Below, piece after piece: positions 53,665 to 61,941 of a stretch of DNA of 64,000 nt. A model generated the notes under the pieces. The model had not been told where the DNA came from. It searched no databases and worked only from the letters and a program-made list of their open reading frames with translations. How positions within the stretch are numbered: position 1 is the first letter of the stretch; each line of letters opens with the position of its first letter. The position numbers and the translations under genes are program-made. Location of the stretch: assembly GCA_009777715.1 (NCBI GenBank), contig WRLH01000004.1:62001-126000 (forward strand), given 5' to 3'. The DNA comes from Lachnospiraceae bacterium. GTDB lineage: Bacteria; Bacillota; Clostridia; Lachnospirales; Lachnospiraceae.

Positions 53665-54685
53665 GCTGGCTGCTTTTATCCATTGCTTCAATATAATTTG
53701 TCCTTGTAAAATGAAGCTCGTGGATTTTGTCAATTAAAAGCGGCTCGTTTAAATCATCGTCATTTATTGTAATGCTAAAACCTTGGGATTCAAACGACTT
53801 GGCATTTTGGATTTGGTCGCCGCGGCTTTTGGAAGCTGAAAGCGGAATCAAAAGATTTGGCTTTTTAAGGGCAAGCAATTCACAAATAGAGTTTGCCCCG
53901 GCGCGGGAAATGACTAATTCAGCAAGCGCAAGCAAGTCCTTAAGCTCCGCTTTGACGTATTCGAACTGCTTGTAGCCCTTAAGCTTAAGCAGATTATTAT
54001 CGATTTTATCTTTACCGCAAATATGGATAATCTGGAAATCATCTAATAGTTTTGGCAAGGCTTTTCTTAATGTTTCATTGATTGAGCTTGCCCCTAAGCT
54101 TCCCCCGATAACCATTATGGCTGGCTTATTGGCAGTAAAATCGCATAAATCAAGGGCGGCGACTGGGTTACCATGCTTAAGCTCTTCGCGGATAGGCGTG
54201 CCTGTGAGGATTGCTTTTCCGTTTTTGAGCATTTTGACCGTTTCGGGGAAGTTACAGCAGACAAAAGTTGCTGCAGAAATGCACATTTTATTCGCAAGGC
54301 CAGGGGTAATGTCCGATTCATGGATTATGCAGGGGATTTTAAGGGCGGCCGCGGCGCGGATAACCGGAACGCTGACAAAACCTCCTTTTGAAAAAACAAT
54401 ATCGGGCTTAATGGATTTTAGATGGTTTTTAGCTTCGGAATATCCCTTAATAATCCTTAGGGGGTCAGTAAAGTTCTTTAGGTCAAAATAACGCCGGAGC
54501 TTGCCTACGGAAATCCCATAATAGGGAATTTCAAAATCGGCAATAAGCTTTTTCTCGATTCCGTTATGGGAACCGATGTAGGATATTTCATAACCTAATT
54601 TCCTTAGGGCTGGCAGCAGGGCAATATTGGGGGTTACGTGGCCCGCTGTACCGCCGCCAGTCAGAACTATTTTTTTGCTTTTCAT
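53612..54685 (-). CDS. murG: MurG-type UDP-GlcNAc:lipid I N-acetylglucosaminyltransferase
   Basis: 357 residues. GT28 enzyme that makes lipid II. The N-terminal GGGTAGHVTPN loop, IGSHNGIEKKLI, VFSKGGFVSVPVI, the second Rossmann VIGGSLGASSINE and the donor site ISRAGANSICELLALKKPNLLIPL are intact. ATG 54685 follows GAGGTG; a GTG six bases upstream is inside the ribosome site. In most bacteria murG sits in the division cluster; here it is alone among repair and metal genes. Confidence 0.95.
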   Translation of the reverse strand: MKSKKIVLTGGGTAGHVTPNIALLPALRKLGYEISYIGSHNGIEKKLIADFEIPYYGISVGKLRRYFDLKNFTDPLRIIKGYSEAKNHLKSIKPDIVFSKGGFVSVPVIRAAAALKIPCIIHESDITPGLANKMCISAATFVCCNFPETVKMLKNGKAILTGTPIREELKHGNPVAALDLCDFTANKPAIMVIGGSLGASSINETLRKALPKLLDDFQIIHICGKDKIDNNLLKLKGYKQFEYVKAELKDLLALAELVISRAGANSICELLALKKPNLLIPLSASKSRGDQIQNAKSFESQGFSITINDDDLNEPLLIDKIHELHFTRTNYIEAMDKSSQLNSIQTIVDLIERFHSP

Positions 54686-54847
54686 AGACACCTCATGCTA
54701 AAACATCATAATCTGTCGAAAATTAAAGATGCTTAATGCCCTTTAATATATTGTGATAAACTTAGTTTTTTTTTATAATAATTGTACAAGCATTATTTTG
54801 TATAACTTACTATAACGCAAACTTAACTGAAAGGCAAGGTCATATTA

Positions 54848-55561
54848 ATGTTTCAAATTTTACTTGAAAATATACTGTTAACAGCAATTATTATTGCCCT
54901 TATTCTGCTTAGCGTAATTTTGCAGGTGCTGATTGGGGTGGTTTATCAAAGGCTGATTAATGAAACCGAGAATCTTTCAACGACGGAAAATAAGTATTTG
55001 AAGCTTTGTAAGCTTAAGTTTCAGAACTGTTACCAGCTTAATGGCAATGTCCCAAATATTTCTGTCTTTGTTGACAGGTTCATTAGCCGGTTAGGGTTAT
55101 TCCGCTTATCCCTTAATAGTTTGAGACGTTTATGTTCCCAGATTATGATGCTTTCTGTCTTTGCCGCTGGTGTTGGGATAAGCATGGGGATTATTTCCGG
55201 TGAAACAATGTATCGTCTATTGCCTTATTATATTCTGGCAATCGTTGGTTTGTACATATATTATTCAGTAGCCGCCCTTGTTGACATTCCCGGCCGCCGC
55301 GAGATACTAAAAATTAATTTGATGGACCATCTGGAAAATCATTTATTGTCAAGGCTTAAGAATAATCTTGCAATTGATGATTCCAGCCCATTAACCAATT
55401 CCATTGCCCGCAATCCCGCTCATAAGCCGCTTGAGGATAGCGGGGATAATTCACATGGTGATGAAAAAATAGTTAAGATTCCGCTTGATAATAAAGCAAA
55501 AGCCCCGGAGCAATTTTCCGAAGATGAAATTGAAGAGCTTTTAAAAGAGCTTATTGTGTAG
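54848..55561 (+). CDS. Membrane protein, 237 aa
   Basis: Not recognised. An N-terminal helix (ILLTAIIIALILLSVILQVLIGVVY), a polar middle (TTENKYLKLCKLKFQNCYQL), a pair of helices (SQIMMLSVFAAGVGISMGII and LLPYYILAIVGLYIYYSVAALV), then a long hydrophilic C-terminal tail ending in an acidic helix (SEDEIEELLKELIV). It resembles unassigned Lachnospiraceae membrane proteins. It appears monocistronic and is closed by a terminator at 55662. Confidence 0.65.
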   Translation: MFQILLENILLTAIIIALILLSVILQVLIGVVYQRLINETENLSTTENKYLKLCKLKFQNCYQLNGNVPNISVFVDRFISRLGLFRLSLNSLRRLCSQIMMLSVFAAGVGISMGIISGETMYRLLPYYILAIVGLYIYYSVAALVDIPGRREILKINLMDHLENHLLSRLKNNLAIDDSSPLTNSIARNPAHKPLEDSGDNSHGDEKIVKIPLDNKAKAPEQFSEDEIEELLKELIV

Positions 55562-55569
55562 AAAAAAGC

Positions 55570-55658
55570 TGTCATTGCGGGCCTTAACCGCAATCCCTAA
55601 AGGATTACTAGATTGCGGCTCGGGGGCCGCAATGACGTAAGCCCAGGCCGCAATGACG
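55570..55658. repeat. Dispersed GC-rich palindromic repeat, copy 4
   Basis: GTCATTGCGGGCCTTAACCG, then GATTGCGGCTCGGGGGCCGC and a GCCGCAATGACG unit twice. Copies face each other in inverted orientation, which would let the region fold into a large stem. It follows the 54848 gene and precedes its terminator. Confidence 0.8.
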
Positions 55659-55661
55659 AAT

Positions 55662-55688
55662 ACGGAAGTTTTACTTCCGTTTTTTTTT
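55662..55688 (+). terminator. Rho-independent terminator
   Basis: Perfect 8-bp stem ACGGAAGT/ACTTCCGT with a TTT loop, followed by TTTTTTTT. Confidence 0.85.
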
Positions 55689-55690
55689 AC

Positions 55691-55719
55691 TTTACAAACA
55701 GGGCGTAGATTGGTATATT
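55691..55719 (+). promoter_or_regulatory. Promoter of the glycosidase operon
   Basis: TTTACA (55691-55696), a 17-nt spacer and TATATT (55714-55719), 19 nt before the GH4 start. It lies right after the preceding terminator. Confidence 0.7.
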
Positions 55720-55738
55720 TATAGTATAAGAAAGGCTT

Positions 55739-57028
55739 ATGAAAATGAAAAAATTGAAAGCAACCATTATTGGTGCAGGCAGTACATATACGCCGGAACT
55801 TGTCGAGGGTTTTACCGCAAGGAAAGATGTGCTTCCCTTTACCGAATTTGTTTTGATGGATATAGATGAAAAGCGATTGGAAATCGTGGGCGGCCTCGCA
55901 AAACGCCAAATGGAAGCGGCTGGTTTTGAGGGCAATGTCATCCTGACAATGGATCTTGACCGGGCGATTGAAGGTGCTTCTTTTGTTTTTGGCCAAGTGC
56001 GGGTTGGGCAGATGGCAGCAAGGATCAAAGATGAAAAGATACCGCTTAAATACGGCTGCCTTGGGCAGGAGACCACCGGAGTAGGCGGATTCATGAAAGC
56101 GCTTAGGACAGTCCCGGTGATTATCGATATTGCCGCGCGAATGAAACGCCTTGCCGCTTCCGATGCCTGGCTGATTAATTTTTCTAATCCTTCCGGCATT
56201 ATCGCGCAAGCAATCCTTAACGAAACTAATACAAAGATGGTTGGGCTTTGTAACGGCGCAATAAATATGCTTAAAGAAATCGAAAATACAATCGGGACAA
56301 AGGAATTTGATTATGAATATGTAGGGCTTAACCATCTTAGCTTTATCACTTCGGTTATCAAAAGGGGCGAAGCGGAAAACCTTGTTGCGGCCTTATCAGG
56401 AAAAGCCGGGGCAAAGATGAAAAATGTTCCCGAAATAGAATATGACTCTGCACTTTTACGGGCAATTCCTTATATCCCCTCATCGTATTTGAGTTATTTT
56501 TATACCCGCGAACAGCAAATTACCAAATGCCGCAAAGCCGGGCAGAGCCGCGGTGAGGAATGCCTTGATTTGGAAGCGAAATTAATTGAGCAGTATAAAG
56601 ACCCAGATTTAAAGGAAAAGCCAGTTGAACTAGAAAAGCGGGGCGGATCTCTTTACTCAACTGCTGCCGTCTCTGTTGCCGAAGCTATCTTTAATGACAA
56701 GCAGGAAGTCCATGTTCTTGCCGCAAAAAATAACGGCGCAGTCCCTTTTATGGAAAAAGACGATGTCGTTGAAATTAAGTGCAGGGTCGGAATGGATGGG
56801 GTGACTCCGCTTCCGGTTACGGTTTACAATGATTATGTTGTTGGCTTAATGCAAGCGGTTAAGGCTTATGAGCGGCTGACGGTTAAAGCGGCGATTAATG
56901 GCGACCGTGACGCAGCTTTGGCAGCCTTGATGGTTCACCCGCTTATCGGCGACTATGACAAAGCAGCCCCAATGCTTAATGAAATGCTAGAGGTTAATCG
57001 CGAGTATCTTCCGAGATTTTTTGCATAA
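55739..57028 (+). CDS. GH4 family 6-phospho-beta-glucosidase
   Basis: 429 residues. NAD- and Mn2+-dependent glycosidase that cleaves 6-phospho-glucosides by an oxidation-elimination route. NAD site GAGSTYTPE (residues 12-20), LMDID, NFSNPSG (residues 147-153), metal ligands Cys171 (GLCNG) and His199 (LNHLSF). The common CN-V-P-I reads CNGAIN here. ATG 55739 or 55745 is possible. It is followed 14 nt later by a BadF-type kinase gene. Substrates of GH4 usually come from a PTS; none is encoded here, so the adjacent kinase probably supplies the phosphate. Confidence 0.92.
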   Translation: MKMKKLKATIIGAGSTYTPELVEGFTARKDVLPFTEFVLMDIDEKRLEIVGGLAKRQMEAAGFEGNVILTMDLDRAIEGASFVFGQVRVGQMAARIKDEKIPLKYGCLGQETTGVGGFMKALRTVPVIIDIAARMKRLAASDAWLINFSNPSGIIAQAILNETNTKMVGLCNGAINMLKEIENTIGTKEFDYEYVGLNHLSFITSVIKRGEAENLVAALSGKAGAKMKNVPEIEYDSALLRAIPYIPSSYLSYFYTREQQITKCRKAGQSRGEECLDLEAKLIEQYKDPDLKEKPVELEKRGGSLYSTAAVSVAEAIFNDKQEVHVLAAKNNGAVPFMEKDDVVEIKCRVGMDGVTPLPVTVYNDYVVGLMQAVKAYERLTVKAAINGDRDAALAALMVHPLIGDYDKAAPMLNEMLEVNREYLPRFFA

Positions 57029-57042
57029 TATGAGGTGTAGAG

Positions 57043-58032
57043 GTGGAAAAAAAATATGTTCTTGGCATTGATGGCGGCGGGACAAAAAGCCATTTAGCGG
57101 TTTTTGACCGAGCTGGTCAATTTATTGCTTTGGGAAAACACGGCCCGCTCAATCATGAGGTATTGGAAGGGTCTTTTGCGCAACTGGAACAAGAGTTATC
57201 CGCTTTTATTCTTGAGACGCTTAACGGTGCTGGGATAACGCCTGATGAGATTGCTTTTGCGGTAATGGGCATTGCCGGGGTCGATACAAAAAAGCAGCAT
57301 GGAATCATTAAAGCAATGGTTGAGCGGATTGGATTAGCGGATTTTATTCTATGTAATGACGCTTTTCTTGGCGTTCCGGCTGGGTGTAAGGATGGGTTTG
57401 GAATTTGTGCGATTAACGGAACTGGTGCTTCAATTGCGGCAATTGACCACCAAGGTACGATGGTCCAAGTCGGCGGAATCGGCGACATATGTAATGATTG
57501 CGGCGGAAGCACATGGTACGGCACGAAATTATTAGGCGCAGTTTATGGAGAGTTGTTTAAGTGCGAGCCAAAAACCGTCATGACGGAAATGCTTTTTGAA
57601 CGGTTAGGCGTTAATGGCCCTCTGGATTATGTCGAAAGCATAACAACGCAGATAGAGGAAGAAACAGTTACTTTTAGCGAATTAAATATGATGTTTTTTG
57701 ACGCAGTTTCTAAAGGTGACCCGATGGCGATTTCATTTTTACAAGAATCAGCAGAGTATTATGCTGGCGGAATTGCCCATCTGGCGATGAGCCTTGATTT
57801 TCCGGCTGATAAAACCCTTTATCTTACCGTGGCAGGTTCAGTTTTTGTCAAAGAAAAAACGCGGAATTTGCTTGATTTATTGGAAGCAGAGATAAAGAAA
57901 AGGCTTCCTGGGCGGAGCTTTAAATTAAACAAGCTAGAAACCGTCCCGGTTTCCGGGGCGGCATACTGGGCAAGCAAGGAAGCTGGGTTTTTACTAAGCA
58001 TAGATGTGATATCGAAGTCATTGGCTAGTTAG
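57043..58032 (+). CDS. BadF/BadG-family kinase (N-acetylglucosamine kinase-like)
   Basis: 329 residues, ASKHA-fold sugar kinase or ATPase. The phosphate-1 motif VLGIDGGGTKSHLAVFD is at residues 5-21, followed by GIAGVDTKK, a catalytic-region CNDAFLGVPAG, and INGTGASIAAID, GDICNDCGGSTWYG for nucleotide and substrate binding. GTG 57043 is the start, with GAGGTGTAGAG just upstream. Similar proteins phosphorylate GlcNAc, MurNAc or other hexosamines. Sandwiched between GH4 and GH3, it may phosphorylate an incoming glycoside or the released sugar. Confidence 0.85.
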   Translation: MEKKYVLGIDGGGTKSHLAVFDRAGQFIALGKHGPLNHEVLEGSFAQLEQELSAFILETLNGAGITPDEIAFAVMGIAGVDTKKQHGIIKAMVERIGLADFILCNDAFLGVPAGCKDGFGICAINGTGASIAAIDHQGTMVQVGGIGDICNDCGGSTWYGTKLLGAVYGELFKCEPKTVMTEMLFERLGVNGPLDYVESITTQIEEETVTFSELNMMFFDAVSKGDPMAISFLQESAEYYAGGIAHLAMSLDFPADKTLYLTVAGSVFVKEKTRNLLDLLEAEIKKRLPGRSFKLNKLETVPVSGAAYWASKEAGFLLSIDVISKSLAS

Positions 58033-58049
58033 ATACTGAAAGGGAAAAT

Positions 58050-60971
58050 ATGAGCGATTATCTTAATACCCCATTATGGAATAATCAATTATCAATTGAT
58101 GAAAGGCTTGATTATCTGGTCAAAGAGCTTTCAATTGATGAAAAGCTGGAATGCTTAACGACAGGCTGCCCTGACGTCCCTCGTCTGGGAATCAAGGAAT
58201 ATCGGCTTGGCGGCGAGGCTTCCCACGGCGTTGAAGCAAGGAACGACCAAGCGTTTAACCGGGGCGAGCCGTACCCGACGACATCTTTTACCCAGCCTGT
58301 TGGAATGAGCGGAAGCTTTGACAAGGATTTGATTACGGAGTGCGGCCGCATCATCGGTGATGAGGCCAGGGCTTTGCAGACGAAAATCAAAAACCGGGGG
58401 CTGTCACGCTGGGCCCCGACCGTTGACATGGCAAGGGATCCGCGCTGGGGCAGGACCGAAGAAGCTTATGGTGAAGACCCTTACCTTGCTGGCGAGATGG
58501 CGTCAGGCTTGATTAAAGGCATGAAAGGTGATGATTCATTTTACATCAAATGCGCCGCGACGCTTAAGCATTTTTACGCCAATAATGTCGAATCAAACCG
58601 CAGTACAGGTTCTTCTTCGATTGATAACCGCAATAAACATGAGTATTATTTTGAACCTTTCCGTAAGGCTGTTGTTGAGGGCGGTGCTGAGGGCATTATG
58701 GCAGCCTACAATGAAATCAATGGTGTTCCGGCGATTTTGAACGATGAAATCCAGAAAATAGCCAAAGATGAGTGGGGGCTTTCCGGCCATGTTGTCAGTG
58801 ACGCTGCTGATTTGGAGCAGACGGTGACCGCGCATAAGTTTTTTGAGACTCATGAGGAATCAATTGCCGCCGCGTTAAAAGCCGGGGTGGATAGTTTTCC
58901 GGATAACAAACGCGAGATGGTTATTTCGGCTGGCCGCAACGCCTTAGATAAAGGTTTGATAACCGAAGCGGATCTTGACAGATCAATCCGCAATACTTTC
59001 CGGACCCGAATCCGGCTGGGCCTTTTTGACAATGATTGCCCTTATTTAGACATTAGCGAGGATTTGCGAAATTGCAAGGAACATCAAGAAATTGCCTTAA
59101 AAATGGCAAAAGCGTCAATTGTGCTGCTCAAAAATGAAGATAATATGCTGCCGCTAAAAAATAACCTGACGGAGGGAATGGTGCCGCCAAAAATCGCCGT
59201 GATTGGGCCGCTTGCTGATGTTTGGAACAAAGACTGGTATTGCCCATTGCCCCCATATACTGTCAGTCCGTTAGAGGGAATCCGCGCAGAGTACCAGGAT
59301 TCAGAGATTACCTATTCTAGCGGGCTAAATGAGGTCAAAATTATTTGCGGCGGACGTTTTATCGGCCTTGATGAAAATGCCCGCTTATATATGACATCGT
59401 CTGAAAATGCCGAAAATTTTACTGTTAATGACTGGGGTTCTGGCAGCGTGACCTTTAAGGCCAAAAGCAATGGGCTTTATGTGACTATTGATGATGAAAC
59501 CGGGGTCATCAGCGCGACAAAAGAGACGGTCTTTGATTGGTTCGTCAGGGAAGTATGGCAGATTGAGGATATCATTGAAACGAATACATCACGTAAGCTT
59601 TCCCTTAGCTCCGGCATGGTAAACTTCCATTTCAAAAGCTGGAATGGCAAGCCGGTGGTTATCGGTGAAGACAATTATCTAATGGTTGGGGACAAAGATG
59701 ATGAATCTGCCCGCAATTTGGTCTTTTCCAAGATTACGGTGTTAGATGGAATTAAGGAAGCCGTTAATGTTGCTTATGACGCGGATTATGTGTTTGCTTT
59801 TGTTGGCACGAATCCGGTTATCAATAGCAAAGAAACGATTGACCGCACGACTCTTAGCCTTGCTCCCCATCAGCAATTACTTGCGGAAAGATTGGCCATG
59901 GCGAACCCGAACACGGTTTTAACCATTATTAGCAATTATCCGCATACGCTAGGCAAGCTAAGCGATATGGTGACAACGATTTTGTATTCCGCCACAGGAA
60001 GCCAGGATTTGGGGACGGCGATTGCCCAGACGATTTCCGGCCGTTCAAATCCGGCGGGCCGCCTTTCAATGACGTGGTTTAAGCAAGATTCCGATTTGCC
60101 GGATATTTTTGATTACGATATCATTAAAGGCAACCGGACTTACCAATATTTTGACAAAGAAGTTTTATATCCCTTTGGCCATGGCCTTTCGTACAGCCGT
60201 TTTACCTATACCAATTTTACCGCGGTCCTAAACGAAAAAGAACAGGCAGTTGATATCAGCATGACGGTCAGGAATAGCGGCTTTTCCCAAGCCGATGAGG
60301 TTATCCAGATTTATGTAAGGAAAGAAAATTCACGCGCTAAGCAGCCGCTAAAGCAATTAAAAGCCTTTAAAAGGGAAAATCAATTTTCCCCGGGTGAAAG
60401 AAGAGAATTAAATTTCCGGATACCCTTAGCGGATTTGCGCTATTTTGATGTTGTTTCCGAGAAAATGGTCTTAGAAGCCGGGGATTATATTTTTAAAGCC
60501 GGGGCATCTTCTTTGGATATCCGGAGCGAGATGTCAGTCCGGATTCCCGGTGAAGTCATTAAAACGCGCTGCCCTGATAGTTATACGAAAGCGCTCAATT
60601 ATGACGATTACCGCAATGTCGAGCTTTACCGCGGCCCGCAAAACGAAGATGGCGGCTACAAAACTTGTGTTGCCCCCAAGGCAGCCCCCCATGCAGCTGG
60701 GCGTTATTCATCGTGTAAGATTATTTACAATGATTTTCTTTTTACCGAAGTGCCGCGTTTTATCAAGGCCGATGTTTTGCCGCAAGAGGTATGTAAGTTA
60801 GTCATTTATAATAATATGACAATGATTGCAACGGAGGATTTTTCCGCTGAAAGTGAGTTTATCACCAAAGAAGCAGCAATTAACCCCGATAAGATTATCC
60901 TTAATGAAAAGGTGTCAGTCCAAATACAGATTTATGGAAATATGAAAATTTTGGGCTTCAAATTCGAGTAA
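58050..60971 (+). CDS. GH3 family beta-glycosidase with internal beta-rich insertion
   Basis: 973 residues, no signal peptide, so cytoplasmic. The first domain is the GH3 TIM barrel with AP-T-VDMARDPRWGR and nucleophile Asp251 (HVVSDAADL). The alpha/beta sandwich (from about residue 345) is interrupted by residues about 431-563, a beta-rich block (GGRFIGLDENARLYMTSS, then GSVTFKAKSNGLYVTIDD) that resembles a fascin/RICIN-like trefoil rather than the PA14 domain seen in some relatives. A fibronectin-III-like domain (about 690-790) and another roughly 180 residues complete it. Likely a beta-glucosidase or xylosidase; exact substrate unknown. It follows the kinase gene by 18 nt. Confidence 0.9.
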   Translation: MSDYLNTPLWNNQLSIDERLDYLVKELSIDEKLECLTTGCPDVPRLGIKEYRLGGEASHGVEARNDQAFNRGEPYPTTSFTQPVGMSGSFDKDLITECGRIIGDEARALQTKIKNRGLSRWAPTVDMARDPRWGRTEEAYGEDPYLAGEMASGLIKGMKGDDSFYIKCAATLKHFYANNVESNRSTGSSSIDNRNKHEYYFEPFRKAVVEGGAEGIMAAYNEINGVPAILNDEIQKIAKDEWGLSGHVVSDAADLEQTVTAHKFFETHEESIAAALKAGVDSFPDNKREMVISAGRNALDKGLITEADLDRSIRNTFRTRIRLGLFDNDCPYLDISEDLRNCKEHQEIALKMAKASIVLLKNEDNMLPLKNNLTEGMVPPKIAVIGPLADVWNKDWYCPLPPYTVSPLEGIRAEYQDSEITYSSGLNEVKIICGGRFIGLDENARLYMTSSENAENFTVNDWGSGSVTFKAKSNGLYVTIDDETGVISATKETVFDWFVREVWQIEDIIETNTSRKLSLSSGMVNFHFKSWNGKPVVIGEDNYLMVGDKDDESARNLVFSKITVLDGIKEAVNVAYDADYVFAFVGTNPVINSKETIDRTTLSLAPHQQLLAERLAMANPNTVLTIISNYPHTLGKLSDMVTTILYSATGSQDLGTAIAQTISGRSNPAGRLSMTWFKQDSDLPDIFDYDIIKGNRTYQYFDKEVLYPFGHGLSYSRFTYTNFTAVLNEKEQAVDISMTVRNSGFSQADEVIQIYVRKENSRAKQPLKQLKAFKRENQFSPGERRELNFRIPLADLRYFDVVSEKMVLEAGDYIFKAGASSLDIRSEMSVRIPGEVIKTRCPDSYTKALNYDDYRNVELYRGPQNEDGGYKTCVAPKAAPHAAGRYSSCKIIYNDFLFTEVPRFIKADVLPQEVCKLVIYNNMTMIATEDFSAESEFITKEAAINPDKIILNEKVSVQIQIYGNMKILGFKFE

Positions 60972-60975
60972 TGGC

Positions 60976-61941
60976 ATGAACTATATTATTTTTGATTTGG
61001 AATGGAATCAGAGCAACTACGATGATTTGGCATCGACCGCCAAGGAAATTCCGTTTGAAATTATCGACATAGGTGCGATAAAACTAAATCAGGACCGTTA
61101 TATGCTTGACGAGTTTAATCAATTGATAAAACCGCAGGTTTATGACAAAATGCACTATATTACCAGCAAGCTTATTCATCTTCATATGCGCGATTTGAGG
61201 AACGGCAATCCTTTCCCGCAGGTAATGAAAGAGTTTTTGGAGTGGTGCGGCGAAAACTATATATTTTGTACTTGGGGCACGGCCGATTTGGTTGAATTGC
61301 AACGTAATATGCGGTATTATTTTATGAAGCCGCTTTGTGACGGGCCGATCCGTTATTTTGATGTACAGAAGCTTTTTAGCATTGCTTATGAAGATTCCAA
61401 AAGCCGCCGTTCTTTAGAATCCGCGATTGATTTCTTAATGCTCCCCAAAGATATCCCTTTCCACCGTGCTTTTAGTGACGCTTATTATACGGCGAAAATC
61501 CTAAGCGTTCTGCCGGAAGGGGTTTTTGATAATCATTCTTATGATACTTTTATCTTGCCCCAGAAAAGAAGCGAAGAAATTCATGTCAATTTTGATAATT
61601 ACCATAAATATATTTCGGTTGAATTTGATGACCGCCCTTCTGCCTTAAATGACCGCGAGGTTATGAGCACCCGCTGTTATTTGTGTAAAGGCGAGCATAA
61701 TTTGAAGCGGAAAATAAAATGGTTTACCAGTAACTCAAGGCATTATTATTCTGTTTCTTTTTGCCCTGCCCATGGTTATATGAAAGCGAAAATCAGGCTT
61801 AAGAAAACCGAGAACCACGGTGTCTATGTCGTAAAAACTTCGAAATTCATTGATAAGGAAGCTTATATCGAAATACGCGCAAAGTGGGCTGAATTAAAAG
61901 AAAAGGCTCATGAAAATCTTAAAAAGCGGTACTATAGATAA
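60976..61941 (+). CDS. DEDDh-type 3'-5' exonuclease
   Basis: 321 residues. N-terminal exonuclease fold: FDLEWNQS (D-x-E), FEIIDIGAIKL, then TWGTADLVELQRN (Asp) and HRAFSDAYYTAKIL (His-x5-Asp), the DEDDh set seen in KapD and RNase-T-like proteins. The C-terminal 140 residues include a Cys pair (RCYLCKGEHNL) and FCPAHGYM, a possible zinc-binding region. Starts 4 nt after GH3, so it is cotranscribed with the sugar genes. It overlaps the convergent carboxypeptidase gene by 10 nt. RNA or DNA preference is unknown. Confidence 0.85.
   Translation: MNYIIFDLEWNQSNYDDLASTAKEIPFEIIDIGAIKLNQDRYMLDEFNQLIKPQVYDKMHYITSKLIHLHMRDLRNGNPFPQVMKEFLEWCGENYIFCTWGTADLVELQRNMRYYFMKPLCDGPIRYFDVQKLFSIAYEDSKSRRSLESAIDFLMLPKDIPFHRAFSDAYYTAKILSVLPEGVFDNHSYDTFILPQKRSEEIHVNFDNYHKYISVEFDDRPSALNDREVMSTRCYLCKGEHNLKRKIKWFTSNSRHYYSVSFCPAHGYMKAKIRLKKTENHGVYVVKTSKFIDKEAYIEIRAKWAELKEKAHENLKKRYYR

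Noticed and set aside
55541..56335. 264-codon minus-strand frame
   Set aside because: Antisense to the GH4 gene, with His/Cys/Phe-rich composition and no start signals. The GH4 motifs on the other strand are unambiguous.
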